This document shows, one piece after another, positions 31,950 through 43,490 of a stretch of 64,000 nucleotides of DNA. The stretch covers positions 3,414,501-3,478,500 of the forward strand of contig NC_092617.1 in the NCBI RefSeq assembly GCF_047663525.1, written 5' to 3'. This DNA comes from Anas platyrhynchos. Taxonomy: Eukaryota; Chordata; Aves; Anseriformes; Anatidae. The position numbers were made by a program, and so were the translations under genes. Under the pieces are notes generated by a model, which was given only the letters and a program-made list of their open reading frames with translations, ran no database searches and was not told the DNA's origin. Position 1 is the stretch's first letter. Every line of letters begins with the position of its first letter.

Positions 31950-32471
31950 CTTTCAGCCATCAGATGTGCCAGGTGTAGAAGACCCCTCTGGCAACCCCAC
32001 CTGCATGGCCCTGCTGCCAGAGCCTCATGGTGTTAAGAGCCTGCAGATGTGTCCTGCCACACGCTGCCCTCTGTTGTTGCGCTCCTCAGTGCCTCCAAGC
32101 CCTCTCTCCTTCTGTCCTCTCTGTGTGCCAGCTGCGGTCAGAGCCCCCAGACCTGCTGGGTTGTGCAGAGGAGCTGCTCCTGGGCACAGCTGGCTCTCTG
32201 CAGCGCTTTCAAGGAGCTCCCCTTGGGCCCAGGAGCCCGGCCCAGCTCAGCAGCACAGCAGCCGACCATGGCATCGCTTGCTCTGTGCCCTTGGGCTCCC
32301 CCGAGGTGTCCCCAAGGCCTCAGGACTGACAGCTCCTGAAGGCAGCAAGGTTTCTCCTGGGGGGTGGTGTTTGAAGCAGCCTGAAGTCATCACCGACTTC
32401 TTCTCTCTGTAGATGTCAGAGACTGATTTTTTAAAGTGTGATTTGTGCTGTTGGACTGTGGTTGTTAAACA
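31950..32471 (-). promoter_or_regulatory. OR4 promoter/5' exon module (type A)
   Basis: Closely matches the modules of OR3 and OR7. On the minus strand the candidate donor is GGCCATGCAG/GTGGGG (exon end 32001), giving a 417-nt intron to the acceptor at 31584. An ERVL LTR ends at 32472, directly upstream and in the same orientation, 912 nt before the ATG. Confidence 0.55.
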
Positions 32472-34632
32472 TGTTGTGCTTTAAATTGTCAGGAACCTCA
32501 GCACCACACAGATGTTAGCTCACACTCAACACCCAAAATATAATTGGTTGAAACAAAGGTAGTTAAAAGGACAGAATATGAAGAGACAGTAATAACAGTA
32601 ACAATACTAATAATAAATAATTATAAACCTTATTTTTATTATTGTTATATGTATAAAGCAAGTGATGCACAGTGCAATTGCTCATCACGCACTGACCAAT
32701 GCCCAATCTTTCCCGAAGCAGGGGTCCCACAGAACCTGGACAGCCTGCATTCGGCTCTTTACCTTACCTTGACCTTACTTTGTTTTAGGGCAATACAAGT
32801 TTTCAGAAGGATTTGCAACATTTGTTTCCCTTCTCAAATACTTCCGCTGTGCTACCCCATATAGTGATGTTATCAAGGTATTGAAGGTTTTCAGGAGCTT
32901 CCCCCTACTCTAGACCAGTCTGGATCAGCCAATGGCAAATGGTAGGGCTGTGCTTCCAGCCCTGGGGCAGTCAATTCCAGGTGGACAGGACGACCCTCCA
33001 TGTGAAAGCAAAGTGTGGCCTTCGTATTGCTGTCAAAAGAATGGAGAAAAATGCGTTAGCAATATTAATTGTGGCATAGCACTTGGCTGCCTTTGACTCC
33101 AGTTCGTACTGAATGAAGTTCTAGCATGCCTGGCACAGCAGCACTCAGTGGTGGTGGGACTTCATTCAAGCCACAGAAGTGCACCGTTATCTTCCACTCC
33201 CCATTCGAATTTTGTACTGTCCATATGGGACTATTATAGGGTGAGCAAGTGTTGTTGATCACTCCGTGGCTCTCCAGTCGATGAACCAGCTCATGGATGG
33301 GAATCAGGGAGTCTCTGTTAGTGCAATATTGCCTCGGGCACACTGTTGTGGTAGCGATTGGCACCTGCTACTCATTGCCCATCAGCACCTCCACAGCAGA
33401 AGGGTCCTGTGAAAGAGTGGGCAAGGTAGACAACTGCTTGGTGTCCTCCACCTCCAAGGCAGCTATGCCAAAAGCCCACCAATACCCTTGTGGATCTCCT
33501 GAAGTAGTCTATACCAATGTTACACAGAGCCTCCAGGCCAGTCCCAATGGGTTGCATTTGCCACTCCTTCCCCGTTAGACTCACTTCAGCCTCCTGTATA
33601 GCTAAGTTTTGGGTTTGATGTGCCAGGCCAATAATCCTCAAAGTCCAATACACCCGATTGTCCTCTCCCTCCCCCAGGGTGAAAGCTGTGCCCCTCGAGT
33701 CCTGCTCGTAGTATTCTTTACTCTGTTTGGAGGATTGCCCACTAGAAATTGGAGCAGCAAGTGTCACAGAAGAACCACTTTTTGACAATGTTTTTCCTTG
33801 TGCTTCATGTATCCGTGCCTCTAAGGTGGAGGTCAATTTTTTGCATCGCATTTTCTCATGGCCTCTCCATGGTCACACAGTCAAAAGCACAGGATAGAAA
33901 CTGGTATGTACCCACTATGTTACCTTTCTTGAGCAGAGGGATGCTTACATCTGATAGTTGAGCTATTGGTTCGTGCAGGTGGGGAGGAAGCCGTATTCTC
34001 TTGTAGTTGTTGGACCTCTTGGGAAAGTTTCTTTCTGGACAAGACACAGGCCCATAGGGAAGAAGAGAGACTTGCTTTGTAATGCCATAGTTGGCTAGCC
34101 AATTCATCCACCATGGGTTCCTCTTGGTCTTTCCAGGTCATTACTGCCAATGGGTTGGCATATGATGATGGTGTGCTCTGTACAAACTCCTGCCCCATGG
34201 GTCATGTGCACTTGACTTCATCTGGATCTTTGGATAGCTGTTTGTTATCTAGGTTTCTACAAATCGCCTTCAGCATGTCTAATTTCCTCAGGAATGGATA
34301 CCCCTCTACATGGTTGTCCACTTTCCTGGTTGACATACAAGATCTTTCAAGAGAGACCTTTCCTTCAAGCATGATGGGAGTAAGTTCCTTGTGCCCTTTT
34401 CCAATGGCTTTGTCCATCACCCCTTCCCTAGAGGGAGATTCTGGCTGCTTGGCTTCCCTGCTCTCCAATTCCAGGCTATTGGCCCTGTTCTCCCCCCACT
34501 GGAGCAGCCAGATAACAATGTGCTCACCGAGATGATTGCTGAAATCTTTTCCCATACCTCGTAGCTTACCATGGGACAGGGACCATTTGGTTTCTGATGC
34601 ATATATGATTTCTTCTGCTTTGACCTCCTTTA

Positions 34633-35402
34633 ACAAGGCCAAGTGCCGGGTCCTCCACCTGGGGTGCAATAACCCCAAGCAGAGCTACAGGCTGGGAGAT
34701 GAGTGGTTGGAGAGCTGCCAGGCAGAGAAGGACCTGGGAGTGATGGTGGACAGTCGGCTGAATATGAGCCAGCAGTGTGCTCAGGTGGCCAGAAGGCCAA
34801 CGGCATCCTGGCTTGTATCAGAAACAGTGTGACCAGCAGGGCTAGGGAGGTGATTGTCCCCCTGTACTCGGCTCTGGTGAGGCCGCACCTCGAGTACTGT
34901 GTTCAGTTTTGGGCCCCTCGCTACAAGAAGGACATCGAGGTGCTTGAGCAGGTCCAGAGAAGGGTGATGAAGCTGGTAAGGGGCCTGGAGAACAAGTCCT
35001 ACGAGGAGCGGCTGAGGGAGCTGGGCTTGTTCAGCCTGGAGAAAAGGAGGCTCAGAGGTGACCTTATTACTCTTTACAGATATCTTAAAGGAGGCTGTAG
35101 CGAGGTGGAAGTTGGTCTATTCTCCCACGTGCCTGGTGACAGGACGAGGGGGAATGGGCTTAAGTTGTGCCAGGGGAGTTTTAAGTTGGATGTTAGGAAG
35201 AACTTTTTACCGAAAGGGTTGTGAGGCACTGGAACAGGCTGCCCAGGGAAGTGGTGTAGTCACCATCCCTGGAAGTCTTTAAAAGAAGTTTAGATGTAGA
35301 GCTTAGGGATATGGTTTAGTGGGGACTGTTAGTGTTAGGTCAGAGGTTGGACTCGATCTTGAGGTCTCTTCCAACCTAGAAATTCTGTGACTCTGTGATT
35401 CC
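34633..35402 (+). mobile_element. CR1 LINE, 5'-truncated, nested in the ERVL
   Basis: The last 190 or so codons of CR1 ORF2 and the 3' UTR in plus orientation. It starts at the RT thumb region ([20 protein letters not shown]) and ends in AATTCTGTGACTCTGTGATT, the 3' repeat type of this subfamily. ORF2 reads with one frame change near 34795 (GGCCAGAAGGCC region) and an early stop after FLPKGL. It is the same subfamily as the short tails at 1778, 12230 and 59410 and the fragment at 51971. Confidence 0.9.
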
Positions 35403-35574
35403 AAGATGGCCCAACTTTGGAGAAACCTGCCTCATCTTCTTTTTCTTCCTTTCTTTTCTGGGTAGGAATTTCCTTCCTTTCTAAAGAAAAACTGAGATTT
35501 TCACACCCACTGTTTTCTCTTGCATGTAGAGGCAACAGATGCTGGCTTAGGTTGGTTCTCTGGCCCAGTGATGT

Positions 35575-35822
35575 GGCCCATTGCAGGGGCTGGAGTAGCT
35601 GCAGGGCCCATCACAGGAGTTGTTCTGGCTGTGGGGCCTTTTGGATGAGTTGGAGGGGCTGCAGGGCCTATTGCAGGTTTGGGAGTGGCTATAGGGCCTA
35701 TTACAGGGATGTGTTTAACCTTAAGCCCATTGCAGGAGCTGGAGTGCCTGTAGGGCCTGTTGCAGGGTTTGGAGTGGCTTTGGACAGGCTCTGGGCCTGT
35801 CAAAGGGGCTGGAGTGTGCCTG
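35575..35822. repeat. 30-bp minisatellite within ERVL gag-like region
   Basis: Eight tandem 30-nt units begin with GGGCC(T/C)-TTGCAGG and contain GGAGTGGCTG. Each would encode ten residues of a Pro/Ala/Thr-rich pattern on the minus strand. The ERVL copy at 23.1 kb has only about three or four units. Confidence 0.85.
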
Positions 35823-36500
35823 CAGGAAAAGTCACAGGGGTGGGAGAGGTGTGGACTGTAGCTTCATAAGCATAACTTAACCACCAGCATATTGCAGTGT
35901 TTTGAGTCTCTTTGGAATTGCCGGGGTAATGACACGCTTAAGCATTTCACAGTTTTGTTTAAGATTGCACTTGCTCAGAGGTGAAATTCCAAAGCACTAG
36001 ACATGTCCACTGCTGTAGGTGCCTGCCCAGATCTTCGAACTCTCCCTGCCACTCCTAGCTTTCCTGCTTCTGGACAGATCTCTGGATGGCACGTTTAAGT
36101 TGTTGTTTAAACTTAAACAAAACCTGAATGGCATTGAGGAGACCTAAAAATAGGAACATGCTGGTTTGACCATCGCAAGGATATTCAAAGCTTTGAAGAG
36201 CTATTGTAATTACCCTGGAGGAGAAGCATGAGGTGGAGGAGAAAAGGAGAGTGAAGAAGTGGGGAAAAGCATCCCCCACCACCCTGCATAGATTTAATCC
36301 CTGAGGAGAAAAGGCAAAGAGTGTAATTCTTAATAGTTTCCAAGAGATGAGGAGATGGTTCCTCAGGTATTGAGGGGGCAATAATTTGATCCTATCAGAA
36401 GTCAGTGTTATCCAGTACAGCAAAACAGTAACCTTAAATCAGCCCCCAGAATTCATAAAAAGCATGACATGGAAGACAGACAGTTATTAATGTGCTATAC

Positions 36501-36725
36501 AACACAGTTCAGGGTGTTGGAGTAGCATTTAGGTTTAGGGATTACTCTTTAAAACTCTTTAAAATTGGGTACTCTTTAAAATTGGTTAGTCGTTAAAATA
36601 GGCTAATGGTCTTACATCAATGTTTTAATTCAGTGTTAAAGCAGCATCAACATTACCTGAAGCCTCTTACCTCTACGAAATCGTTGTAGAGGTTCCCTCA
36701 CCCTCCTCCCTCCCTCTCTAGGGAT
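36501..36725 (+). repeat. R-module tail fragment
   Basis: Only the AT-rich tail of the R duplicon is present (GTGTTGGAGTAGCATTTAGG to CCTCTTACCTCTACGAAATC), with a small internal tandem of AAACTCTTTAAAATTGG at about 36550-36590. Confidence 0.6.
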
Positions 36726-37349
36726 GTCCGGATCAGGCCCTGGCTTTGTGTTTCATGGATTACTGAGGGCAGATGGAGAGACATCAATCAAGGCAGGGAG
36801 GTGCTCAGGTGAGAGCAAGGTGGGGAAGCAAGGTGGGTATCTAAGTCCTGCAGGGAAACAGGTGCAGACGTGAGAGCATAGGACAGCGTGTGGTGGTTAT
36901 TGTCAAGGATCTTTTGCAAGATGAAAGCCCCCGACGGAGCCAACAGCTTTGTCTGCTGGGCTCTGGCTCTTGTCTCCGTTAGTGATGCCTATGAGGAGAC
37001 ACCTCATCCTTACAGCAGTAGGGCCTCAATGCCTCCTCATCCCCCTCCAGGAGCCTGGGGGATGTCCTCCTGTAGCCTTGTACTTGGCACTGCCCTTACC
37101 CACTGTGCACTGACCCAGGAAGAGCCCTAAACTTTGCTGGAGGGACAGCATCTCCCTTCCCAGAGGCTGGGGTCAGGGCCCGACTGTTGGACTTCATGGG
37201 ACACATCAAGGTTTCCTCAGCATCAGGGCCACCTTTCCTGGGCCCTGGTCTCCCCATCATCACTGCCTGCCCTTTTCTGCTCTAACAAGTCCATGGGGAG
37301 GCCTTGACAGTAATGTCCCTCAGTGGGACCGTTAGCACTGTTAGAGGCT
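36726..37349 (-). repeat. E/M1 block upstream of OR5
   Basis: 36950-37349 matches 46020-46440 in the same orientation (GCCTATGAGGAGACA and TGACCCAGGAAGAGCCCT). The first 220 bp match the E block. No gene. Confidence 0.6.
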
Positions 37350-37900
37350 TTGGAGTTTGCATCAGACTTGGACTACTTGAGAAGCTGCTTCAGCCACCCA
37401 GATAAAGCTCCTCTGCCAGGCACAGCATTGCTGGGGGCACTGCGTGCAGCTGGCATGGGGAGAGGAGAGAAGGGGGAGAGAGGTTCAGGGCAGCCTGGAA
37501 TAGGAAGGCAGGGGAGAGCTGGCAGAGGGAGAAATCTTGCCAGCCACCTCCCCATGGTAAGTCTCTGGGTGCAGGGCAATGCCGCTGCACACCCTGCCAG
37601 GTTCTCCTGGAGCTGGCCCAGCCCTCAGCTGATGGGAGCTGTCAGGAGGACGCTCGGTGTCGGAGTTGAAGGGCAGGCAGGGCTTGTGTGCTGCAGGGTC
37701 AGCATGCAGGGAGCGAGGACTCCCTCCTCTTAGGGCTGGCTGCAGGCTGTGCAGCCGGGGGTGCTGGCAGGGGTGGCCAGGGCTGTGGTGCAGAGCAGGG
37801 TCCCTGCTGTGCCCCAGGGACTGTGTGCCGTGGCAGGGCCTCTGCTACCTACCTATCTTTGTTGTTTCTTAAGGAGGTATTTGACATTCTCCATTCCTGT
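37350..37900 (+). promoter_or_regulatory. OR5 promoter/5' exon module (type B)
   Basis: Homologous to the OR6 and OR2 modules. The donor CCCCATG/GTAAGTCT has its exon end at 37556 and lines up with GACAAG/GTAAGTGT upstream of OR6. Splicing to the acceptor at about 38186 would remove about 630 nt. The rest of the block is GC-rich with no recognised motif. Confidence 0.6.
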
Positions 37901-38209
37901 AGACAGGGAGATGACCTTGCCCAGTGGACTTCTCAGATCACTTAGGGTTCCCTTTTACCTGTTGCTGCAGACTAGGACTGACTGCTGCAGAGCCCACAGC
38001 ACAGACCCCTGCTTCTTGTGGCACCCTCAGAGCACCAAGCAGAGGTAAGCCAAGCAGCTGCAGAAAGCTCTTCCTGTGAAAGGAATGGGAAAGAATGTGT
38101 TCTGTGTGACTGTTCTATGAGACGTACAAAGTATTTTGGTCAGAGAAGTCCTTAAATTTTACAATGTCACTTCTTCTTTTGGACAGACTACCTTGCTCAG
38201 GGGCAATAA
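37901..38209 (+). other. OR5 5' intron end
   Basis: Contains the acceptor CACTTCTTCTTTTGGACAG ending at 38186 and a second possible AG at 38200. Nothing else was recognised. Confidence 0.5.
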
Positions 38210-39136
38210 ATGTGTAACAACAGCTCCATCACTGAGTTCCTCCTGCTGGCATTCACAGACACGCGGGAACTGCAGCTCCTACACTTTGGGCTCTTCCTGG
38301 GCATCTACCTGGCTGCCCTCCTGGGCAACGGCCTCATCCTCACTGCCATAGCCTGCGACCACCGCCTCCACAGCCCCATGTATTTCTTCCTCCTCAACCT
38401 TGCCCTCAATGACTTGGGCTGCATCTCCACTACTCTGCCAATAGCCATGACCAATTTGCTCTGGGACACCAAGGCCATTCCCTATTCAGGATGTGTTGCA
38501 CAGCTCTTTCTTATAATCTTTTTGAATTTAGCAGAACTTTCGCTTCTCACTGTCATGGCCTACGACCGCTACATTGCCATCTGCAAGCCCCTGCACTACG
38601 GGAGCCTCCTGGACAGCAGAGCTTGTGCCCAGATGGCAGCAGCTGCCTGGGGCAGTGGCTTTCTCCAAGCTGTGCTGCACATTGCCAACATATTTTCACT
38701 GCCCCTCTGCTGTGGCAATTCCCTCAGCCAGTTCTTCTGTGAAATCCCCCAGATCCTCAAGCTCTCTTGCTCAGACTCGTACATAAGGGAAGTTCAACTT
38801 AGTACGGTTACTGCTTTTCTATTTGGGGGTTGTTTTGTTTTCATTGTGCTGTCCTATGTGCAGATCTTCAGGGCTGTGTTGAGGATGCCCTCTGAGCAGG
38901 GCCGGCACAAAGCCTTCTCCACATGCCTCCCTCACCTGGCTGTGGTCTCCCTCTTTCTCAGCACAGTTATCTTTGCGCACCTGAAGCCCCCATCAATTTC
39001 CTCCCTTTCCCTGGATGTTGGTCTGGCATTTCTGTACTTGGTGGTGCCTCCAGTAGTGAACCCCTTCATCTACAGCATGAGGAACAAGGAGATCAAGGTT
39101 GCCATGTGGAAAGTGATGACTGGGTGTTTTTCTTGA
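38210..39136 (+). CDS. Olfactory receptor, family 14 (gamma-c) type, OR5
   Basis: An intact 308-residue class II odorant receptor and the most divergent of the seven. It starts MCNNSSITEF, with two overlapping sequons (N3-N-S, N4-S-S). GN 40-41, MAYDRYIAIC (116-125), KAFSTCLPHL (234-243) and NPFIY (284-288) are present. TM2 reads NLALND instead of NLALLD. TM3 (LFLIIFLNLAELSL) and TM5 (QLSTVTAFLFGGCF) differ strongly from the paralogs, suggesting a different ligand range. The start fits the paralog N-termini and follows an acceptor 23 nt upstream. It is transcribed toward a CR1-rich region, with a D-module fragment downstream. Confidence 0.95.
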   Translation: MCNNSSITEFLLLAFTDTRELQLLHFGLFLGIYLAALLGNGLILTAIACDHRLHSPMYFFLLNLALNDLGCISTTLPIAMTNLLWDTKAIPYSGCVAQLFLIIFLNLAELSLLTVMAYDRYIAICKPLHYGSLLDSRACAQMAAAAWGSGFLQAVLHIANIFSLPLCCGNSLSQFFCEIPQILKLSCSDSYIREVQLSTVTAFLFGGCFVFIVLSYVQIFRAVLRMPSEQGRHKAFSTCLPHLAVVSLFLSTVIFAHLKPPSISSLSLDVGLAFLYLVVPPVVNPFIYSMRNKEIKVAMWKVMTGCFS

Positions 39137-39314
39137 GCAATATATTGCCTGCCTTCTTCTGTAAATCACTCATAGTGTAAATCATGATAGCTGAAGCCAG
39201 TGGGTATTATGTTCTTATGTTGTTATTGGTGTTCTGCTTTTTTCTCCATTTTATTTTATCAAATATTTTCCAACAAGAAATATAATTCTTCATTTTGCTT
39301 GAGTATTTAAACCA

Positions 39315-39320
39315 ATTAAA
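39315..39320 (+). promoter_or_regulatory. Possible OR5 polyadenylation signal ATTAAA
   Basis: The ATTAAA variant lies 179 nt after the OR5 stop, near the distance seen for AATAAA in the paralogs. No AATAAA occurs closer. Confidence 0.4.
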
Positions 39321-39369
39321 GTGACTATTTGTCTTATATTGTTCCTCTGAGATGTTTTCTGTGGCTTCA

Positions 39370-39620
39370 GGGACAGTGTGCAGAGTTGGAGAGGAAGAGT
39401 CGTGGCAGTCCAGCCTGGGAGCACCACTGCTGGGTCCATGCAGAGCTGCTCTCCTGCCACTGCCACCCTCTCCTGCTGAGCCCTGCTGGTGGAGTAAGGC
39501 CTGGCTGCTCCTGTAGCTTGGTGCCAGTGCTGCTGTGAGGCTGTGCTGGGACTGCAGGCATAGACAGGCAGTGGGCACATGAGTGACACAGCTGGCCTCC
39601 AGAACAGCATTTCCCTCCTA
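39370..39620 (-). repeat. D module fragment (3' flank of OR5)
   Basis: A short copy of the D block in the same orientation as 49660-49930 (CTGTGCTGGGACTGCAGGCA). It shows that OR5 belongs to the same duplicated unit type as OR1, OR2 and OR6. Confidence 0.65.
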
Positions 39621-40274
39621 AAAGGGCCATGCCTGAAGGCTCACATCATCTTTCAGTGTTGCTATCACATCAGAACATGCTCAAAGAGAGTCCCAAAGGC
39701 TCCCTGGGACATAGGATGAGCTGGGAGAAGAGCAGGACCTGTCCAGGTGCAGGACAGACACAGGAACAGAAACCCTTTGCAGCTGCTGCTACCTGCAGGC
39801 ACATCGTACGCACATGGAGAGAGGAACAAGAGCAAACACAAAGGCCACCAGCTATCCCTAGGGGTGTCATGAAGGCCAGTGGGGCAGAGTGTCTTCAGGT
39901 CCCTTCTTCCTGGTTGTAACAACCATGGGGCATCTGCCTGAATAGCAGAGAATAGTCCAGGGGGAAGGCACCTTCAGAGACCGTCTAGTCCAAAGTGCAA
40001 GACCTGAATGCAGATCTGTGATGTGTTTCCTTGAACCCTCAAGGTCTCTGTGCCCATTCCTCATGCTGTGGGGCATCTCAGAGGAGGACAGAGCAAGGCG
40101 ATACACCCACCACAGGGCTGAGGTGCCTACCAGCCTCTGGCAGTGGCTGCAGGAGCCAGAGGGACCCTGCAAGTGCTGCAGTGCACTGTGTGTGTGTAAG
40201 GCAGGGACTGGTGTCTCTGAACAGCCCAGTGTGGATGAGCAGTACATGAGGCCAGCTCAGATATGGGCATCTAT
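39621..40274. other. Intergenic sequence, no gene seen
   Basis: Mostly unassigned. A stretch near 39945-40110 (CACCTTCAGAGACCGTCTAG) resembles an old CR1 3' end in minus orientation, but the match is weak. Confidence 0.4.
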
Positions 40275-42309
40275 CAATTCCTAAATATCGCAAGTCAGGC
40301 AGGCGGGGCAGGAGGCCGGTGTGGCTGACCGGGAACATTCTAATGGAGATTAGGCGGAAACAGAGAGTGTTTCGCTACTGGAAGGAGGGCCAGGTGTCAT
40401 GGAAAGAATACAGCGATGCTGTTCGTGTTTGTAGGAAGAAAATTCGTGTGGCTAAAGCACACCTAGAGTTGAAGCTGGCTGTGTCTGTGAGAGAAAATAA
40501 AAAGGGTTTTTTTAGATATGTGAATGGAAAAAGGAGAACTAAAGAATACATAGGGCCGCTCCTTGATAGGGAAGGTCTCCTCACAGACAGTGACATAGGC
40601 AAAGCAGAGACGCTTAATGCCTTCTTTGCCTCTGTCTTCAATGCCAATGATGGGCTTCGGGACCCAGGGCGCCCTGAGCTGGAGGACCGGGACGGTGGGG
40701 ATGACAAACTCCCAACCGACCCTGAATGTGTGTGGGATTTGCTACTCCACCTGGATCCCTACAAGTCCATGGGTCTGGATGGGATTCATCCCCGGGGGCT
40801 GAAAGAGCTGGCGGACGTCATCGCGGAACCTCTCTCAATTATTTTTCAACGATCCTGGGAATCTGGAGAGGTCCCGGTAGACTGGAAGCTGGCAAATGTG
40901 CCGATTTTCAAGAAGGGTTAGAAAGAAGACCCTAGCAATTACAGGCCTGTCAGTCTCACGTCAGTGCCTGGTAAAATCATGGAGAAGATGGTTCTCGAAC
41001 TTATTGAGGCACACCTGGGGGACAAAGCAGTCATTGATCCCAGCCAGCATGGGTTTGTGAAGGGTAGGTCCTGCCTAACTAACCTGATTTCCTTTTATGA
41101 GAAGATCACCTGTATGGTGGACCAAGGGAAACCAGCTGATGTGATTTTTTTGGACTTCAGCAAGGCTTTTGACACAGTTTCCCATAGGATCCTACTGGAC
41201 AAAATGTCCAGCATACAGCTAAATAAAAACATCATACGATGGGTGAGCAATTGGCTAATGGGCAGGGCCCAAAGGGTTATGGTAAATGGGGCTGCGTCAG
41301 GCTGGCGGGCGGTCACCAGTGGGGTCCCTCAAGGCTCCATTTTAGGGCCGGTGCTTTTCAATATTTTTATAAACGATCTGGATGTAGGAATAGAAGGTAT
41401 TTTGAGCAAGTTTGCTGATGACACCAAACTTGGAGGAGTTGTGGACTCTGTTGAGGGTGGAAAGGCCTTGCAGAGGGATCTGGATAGGTTGGATAGCTGG
41501 GCGATCACCAACCGCATGAAGTTCAATAAGAGCAAGTGCCGGGTCCTGCACCTGGGACGGGGAAACCCTGGCTGCACGTACAGACTGGGCGATGAGACGC
41601 TGGAGAGCAGCCTAGAAGAGAGGGATCTGGGGGTGGTGGTAGACAGCAAGTTGAATATGAGCCAGCAGTGTGCCCTGGCAGCCAGAAGGGCCAACCGTGT
41701 CCTGGGGTGCATCAAGCACGGCATCGCTAGTAGGTCGAGGGAGGTGATTGTCCCGCTCTACTCTGCGCTGGTGCGGCCTCACCTCGAGTACTGTGTGCAG
41801 TTCTGGGCACCACAGTATGAAAAGGACATGAAACTGTTGGAGAGTGTCCAGAGGAGGGCTACGAAGATGGTGAAAGGCCTGGAGGGGAAGACGTACGAGG
41901 AACGGCTGAGGGCACTGGGCCTGTTCAGCCTGGAGAAGAGGAGGCTGAGGGGAGACCTCATTGCAGTCTACAACTTCTTTGTAAGGGGGTGTCGAGAGGC
42001 AGGAGACCTTTTCTCCATTAACACCAGTGACAGGACCCGCGGGAACGGGGTTAAGCTGAGGCAGGGGAAATTTAGGCTTGACATCAGGAGGGGGTTCTTC
42101 ACAGAGAGGGTGGTTGCACACTGGAACAGGCTCCCCAGGGAAGTGGTCACTGCACCGAGCCTGTCTGAATTTAAGAAGAGAGTGGACTGTGCACTTAGTC
42201 ACATGGTCTGAACTTTTGGGTAGACCTGTGCGGTGTCAAGAGTTGGACTTGATGATCCTTAAGGGTCCCTTCCAACTCGGGATATTCTATGATTCTATGA
42301 TTCTATGAT
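40275..42309 (+). mobile_element. CR1 LINE with almost complete reverse transcriptase
   Basis: The youngest-looking CR1. It lacks the 5' UTR, ORF1 and endonuclease, but the region before RT and the whole RT with the C-terminal domain are present in one frame from 40319 to 42211. The frame is interrupted only by a TAG at 40919-40921, next to the [15 protein letters not shown] motif. Motifs in order are [76 protein letters not shown] and the catalytic FADD (41411-41422). The 3' end is three ATTCTATG units (42283-42308). F instead of Y in the catalytic box is known in LINEs. It is a dead copy because of truncation. Confidence 0.95.
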
Positions 42310-42479
42310 CTCACAGAGCCTTGACACTTCTCTGTGCAGAACTCCAGTAATTACCCCCAGTGTTCCCATGAGATTTTTGTCTCCCTCCTTGCACAGGTTC
42401 ATTGCAAATGCCTCTCTCTGACTTATCACGCTACTCTGCCTTTTGGACTGGTGGTGACAGCAAACTGGTGGCTGTTGGT
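42310..42479. other. Spacer between two CR1 elements
   Basis: 170 bp without a recognised feature. Confidence 0.4.
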
Positions 42480-43490
42480 GACAGCCAACATGGCTTCACA
42501 CAGGGCAGATAGTGCCTGACAAACCTGGTGGCCTTCTACGATGGGCTTACAGCATTGGTGGAGAGGGGAAGAGCAACTCATGTCATGAACTTTGACTTGT
42601 ACAAATCATTTGACACTGTCCCACACGATAGCCTTGTCTCTCAATGGGAGAGACATGGATGTGATGGATGGATCACCTGGTGGGTGAGGAATTGGCTGGG
42701 TGGTCACCCTCAAGGAGCTGGAGTCTACAGCTCAAAGTCCAAGTGGAGGTCAGTAGAGTGGTGTTCCTCAGGGGTCAGTATTGGGACCAGCACTGTTTAA
42801 CACTTTGTCAGTGACATGGACAGTGTGACTGAGTGCAGTCTCAGTGAGTATGCTGATGACACCAAGCTGGGTGGTGCAGTCAATACACTGGAGGGAAGGG
42901 ATGATATGCAGATGGACCCAGACAGGCTTGAGAGATTTTCCTGTGGGAACCTCATGAGGTTCACAAAGGCCAAGTGCAAGGTCCTGCAGCTGGACTGGGG
43001 CAATCCCAAGCACAAATACCAGCTGGTTGGAGAACAGGATAGAGAGCAGCTCTGAGGAGAAGGACCTGGGGTACTGGTGGATGAGAAGCTCAACGTGTGC
43101 CAGCAATGTGAATTTGCAGCCTAGAAAGCCAACTGCAGTCTAGGTGGCATCAATCAAGTTTGGCTCAAAGGTTGACAGAGTTGATTCTCTCCCTCAGCTC
43201 TGCTTTTCAGTACTGCATTCAGCTCTGGGGCCCCAAATTCTAGAAGGACATGGAAGTATTAGAAAAAGTCTAGAAGAGGCCAAAAGCATGATAGAGAGGC
43301 TGGGGCATCTTTTCAATGCAGACTGGCTGAGAAAGCTGGTTCTCTTCAGGCTGGAGAGACCCTATAGCAGCCTTCCAGTACCTAAAGGGGGCCTAAAAGA
43401 GGGTGCTTTAAAATTAGGTATAAGAAAGACATTCTTTCCTTTGGGGGTGTTGGTCAATGGAACAGGTTGCCCAGAGAAGTTGTGTCAACC
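42480..43490 (+). mobile_element. Old CR1 LINE, reverse transcriptase to 3' region
   Basis: A decayed CR1 in plus orientation directly after the young one. Readable pieces are MAFYDG (42528), FDTVPHDSLVSQWERHGCDG, a palm motif [13 protein letters not shown] (about 42840) and KCKVLQLDWGNPKHKYQL (about 42970). A C-terminal piece follows to about 43490. The frame is broken many times. It belongs to a different, older subfamily than 40275-42309. Confidence 0.85.

Larger units (their letters stand above)
32472..36500 (-). mobile_element. ERVL-type retrovirus fossil upstream of OR4, with a nested CR1
   Basis: A minus-strand ERVL fossil, the most complete in the window. The order from its 5' side (right) is: leader/gag-like sequence (about 36500-35405) with a block of 30-nt repeats, a CR1 inserted on the opposite strand (34633-35402), pol including the start of reverse transcriptase (34630-32690; NSNGEWKITV and NEVPPPLSAAVP are readable), and the 3' part of an LTR ending at 32472. 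Only one LTR end is recognised. It is broken many times and is old, since it predates the duplication of OR3, OR4 and OR7. Confidence 0.8.

Noticed and set aside
36888-37130. Possible small protein gene upstream of OR5
   Set aside because: The open frame lies in duplicated M1/E sequence and is not preserved in the other copies.
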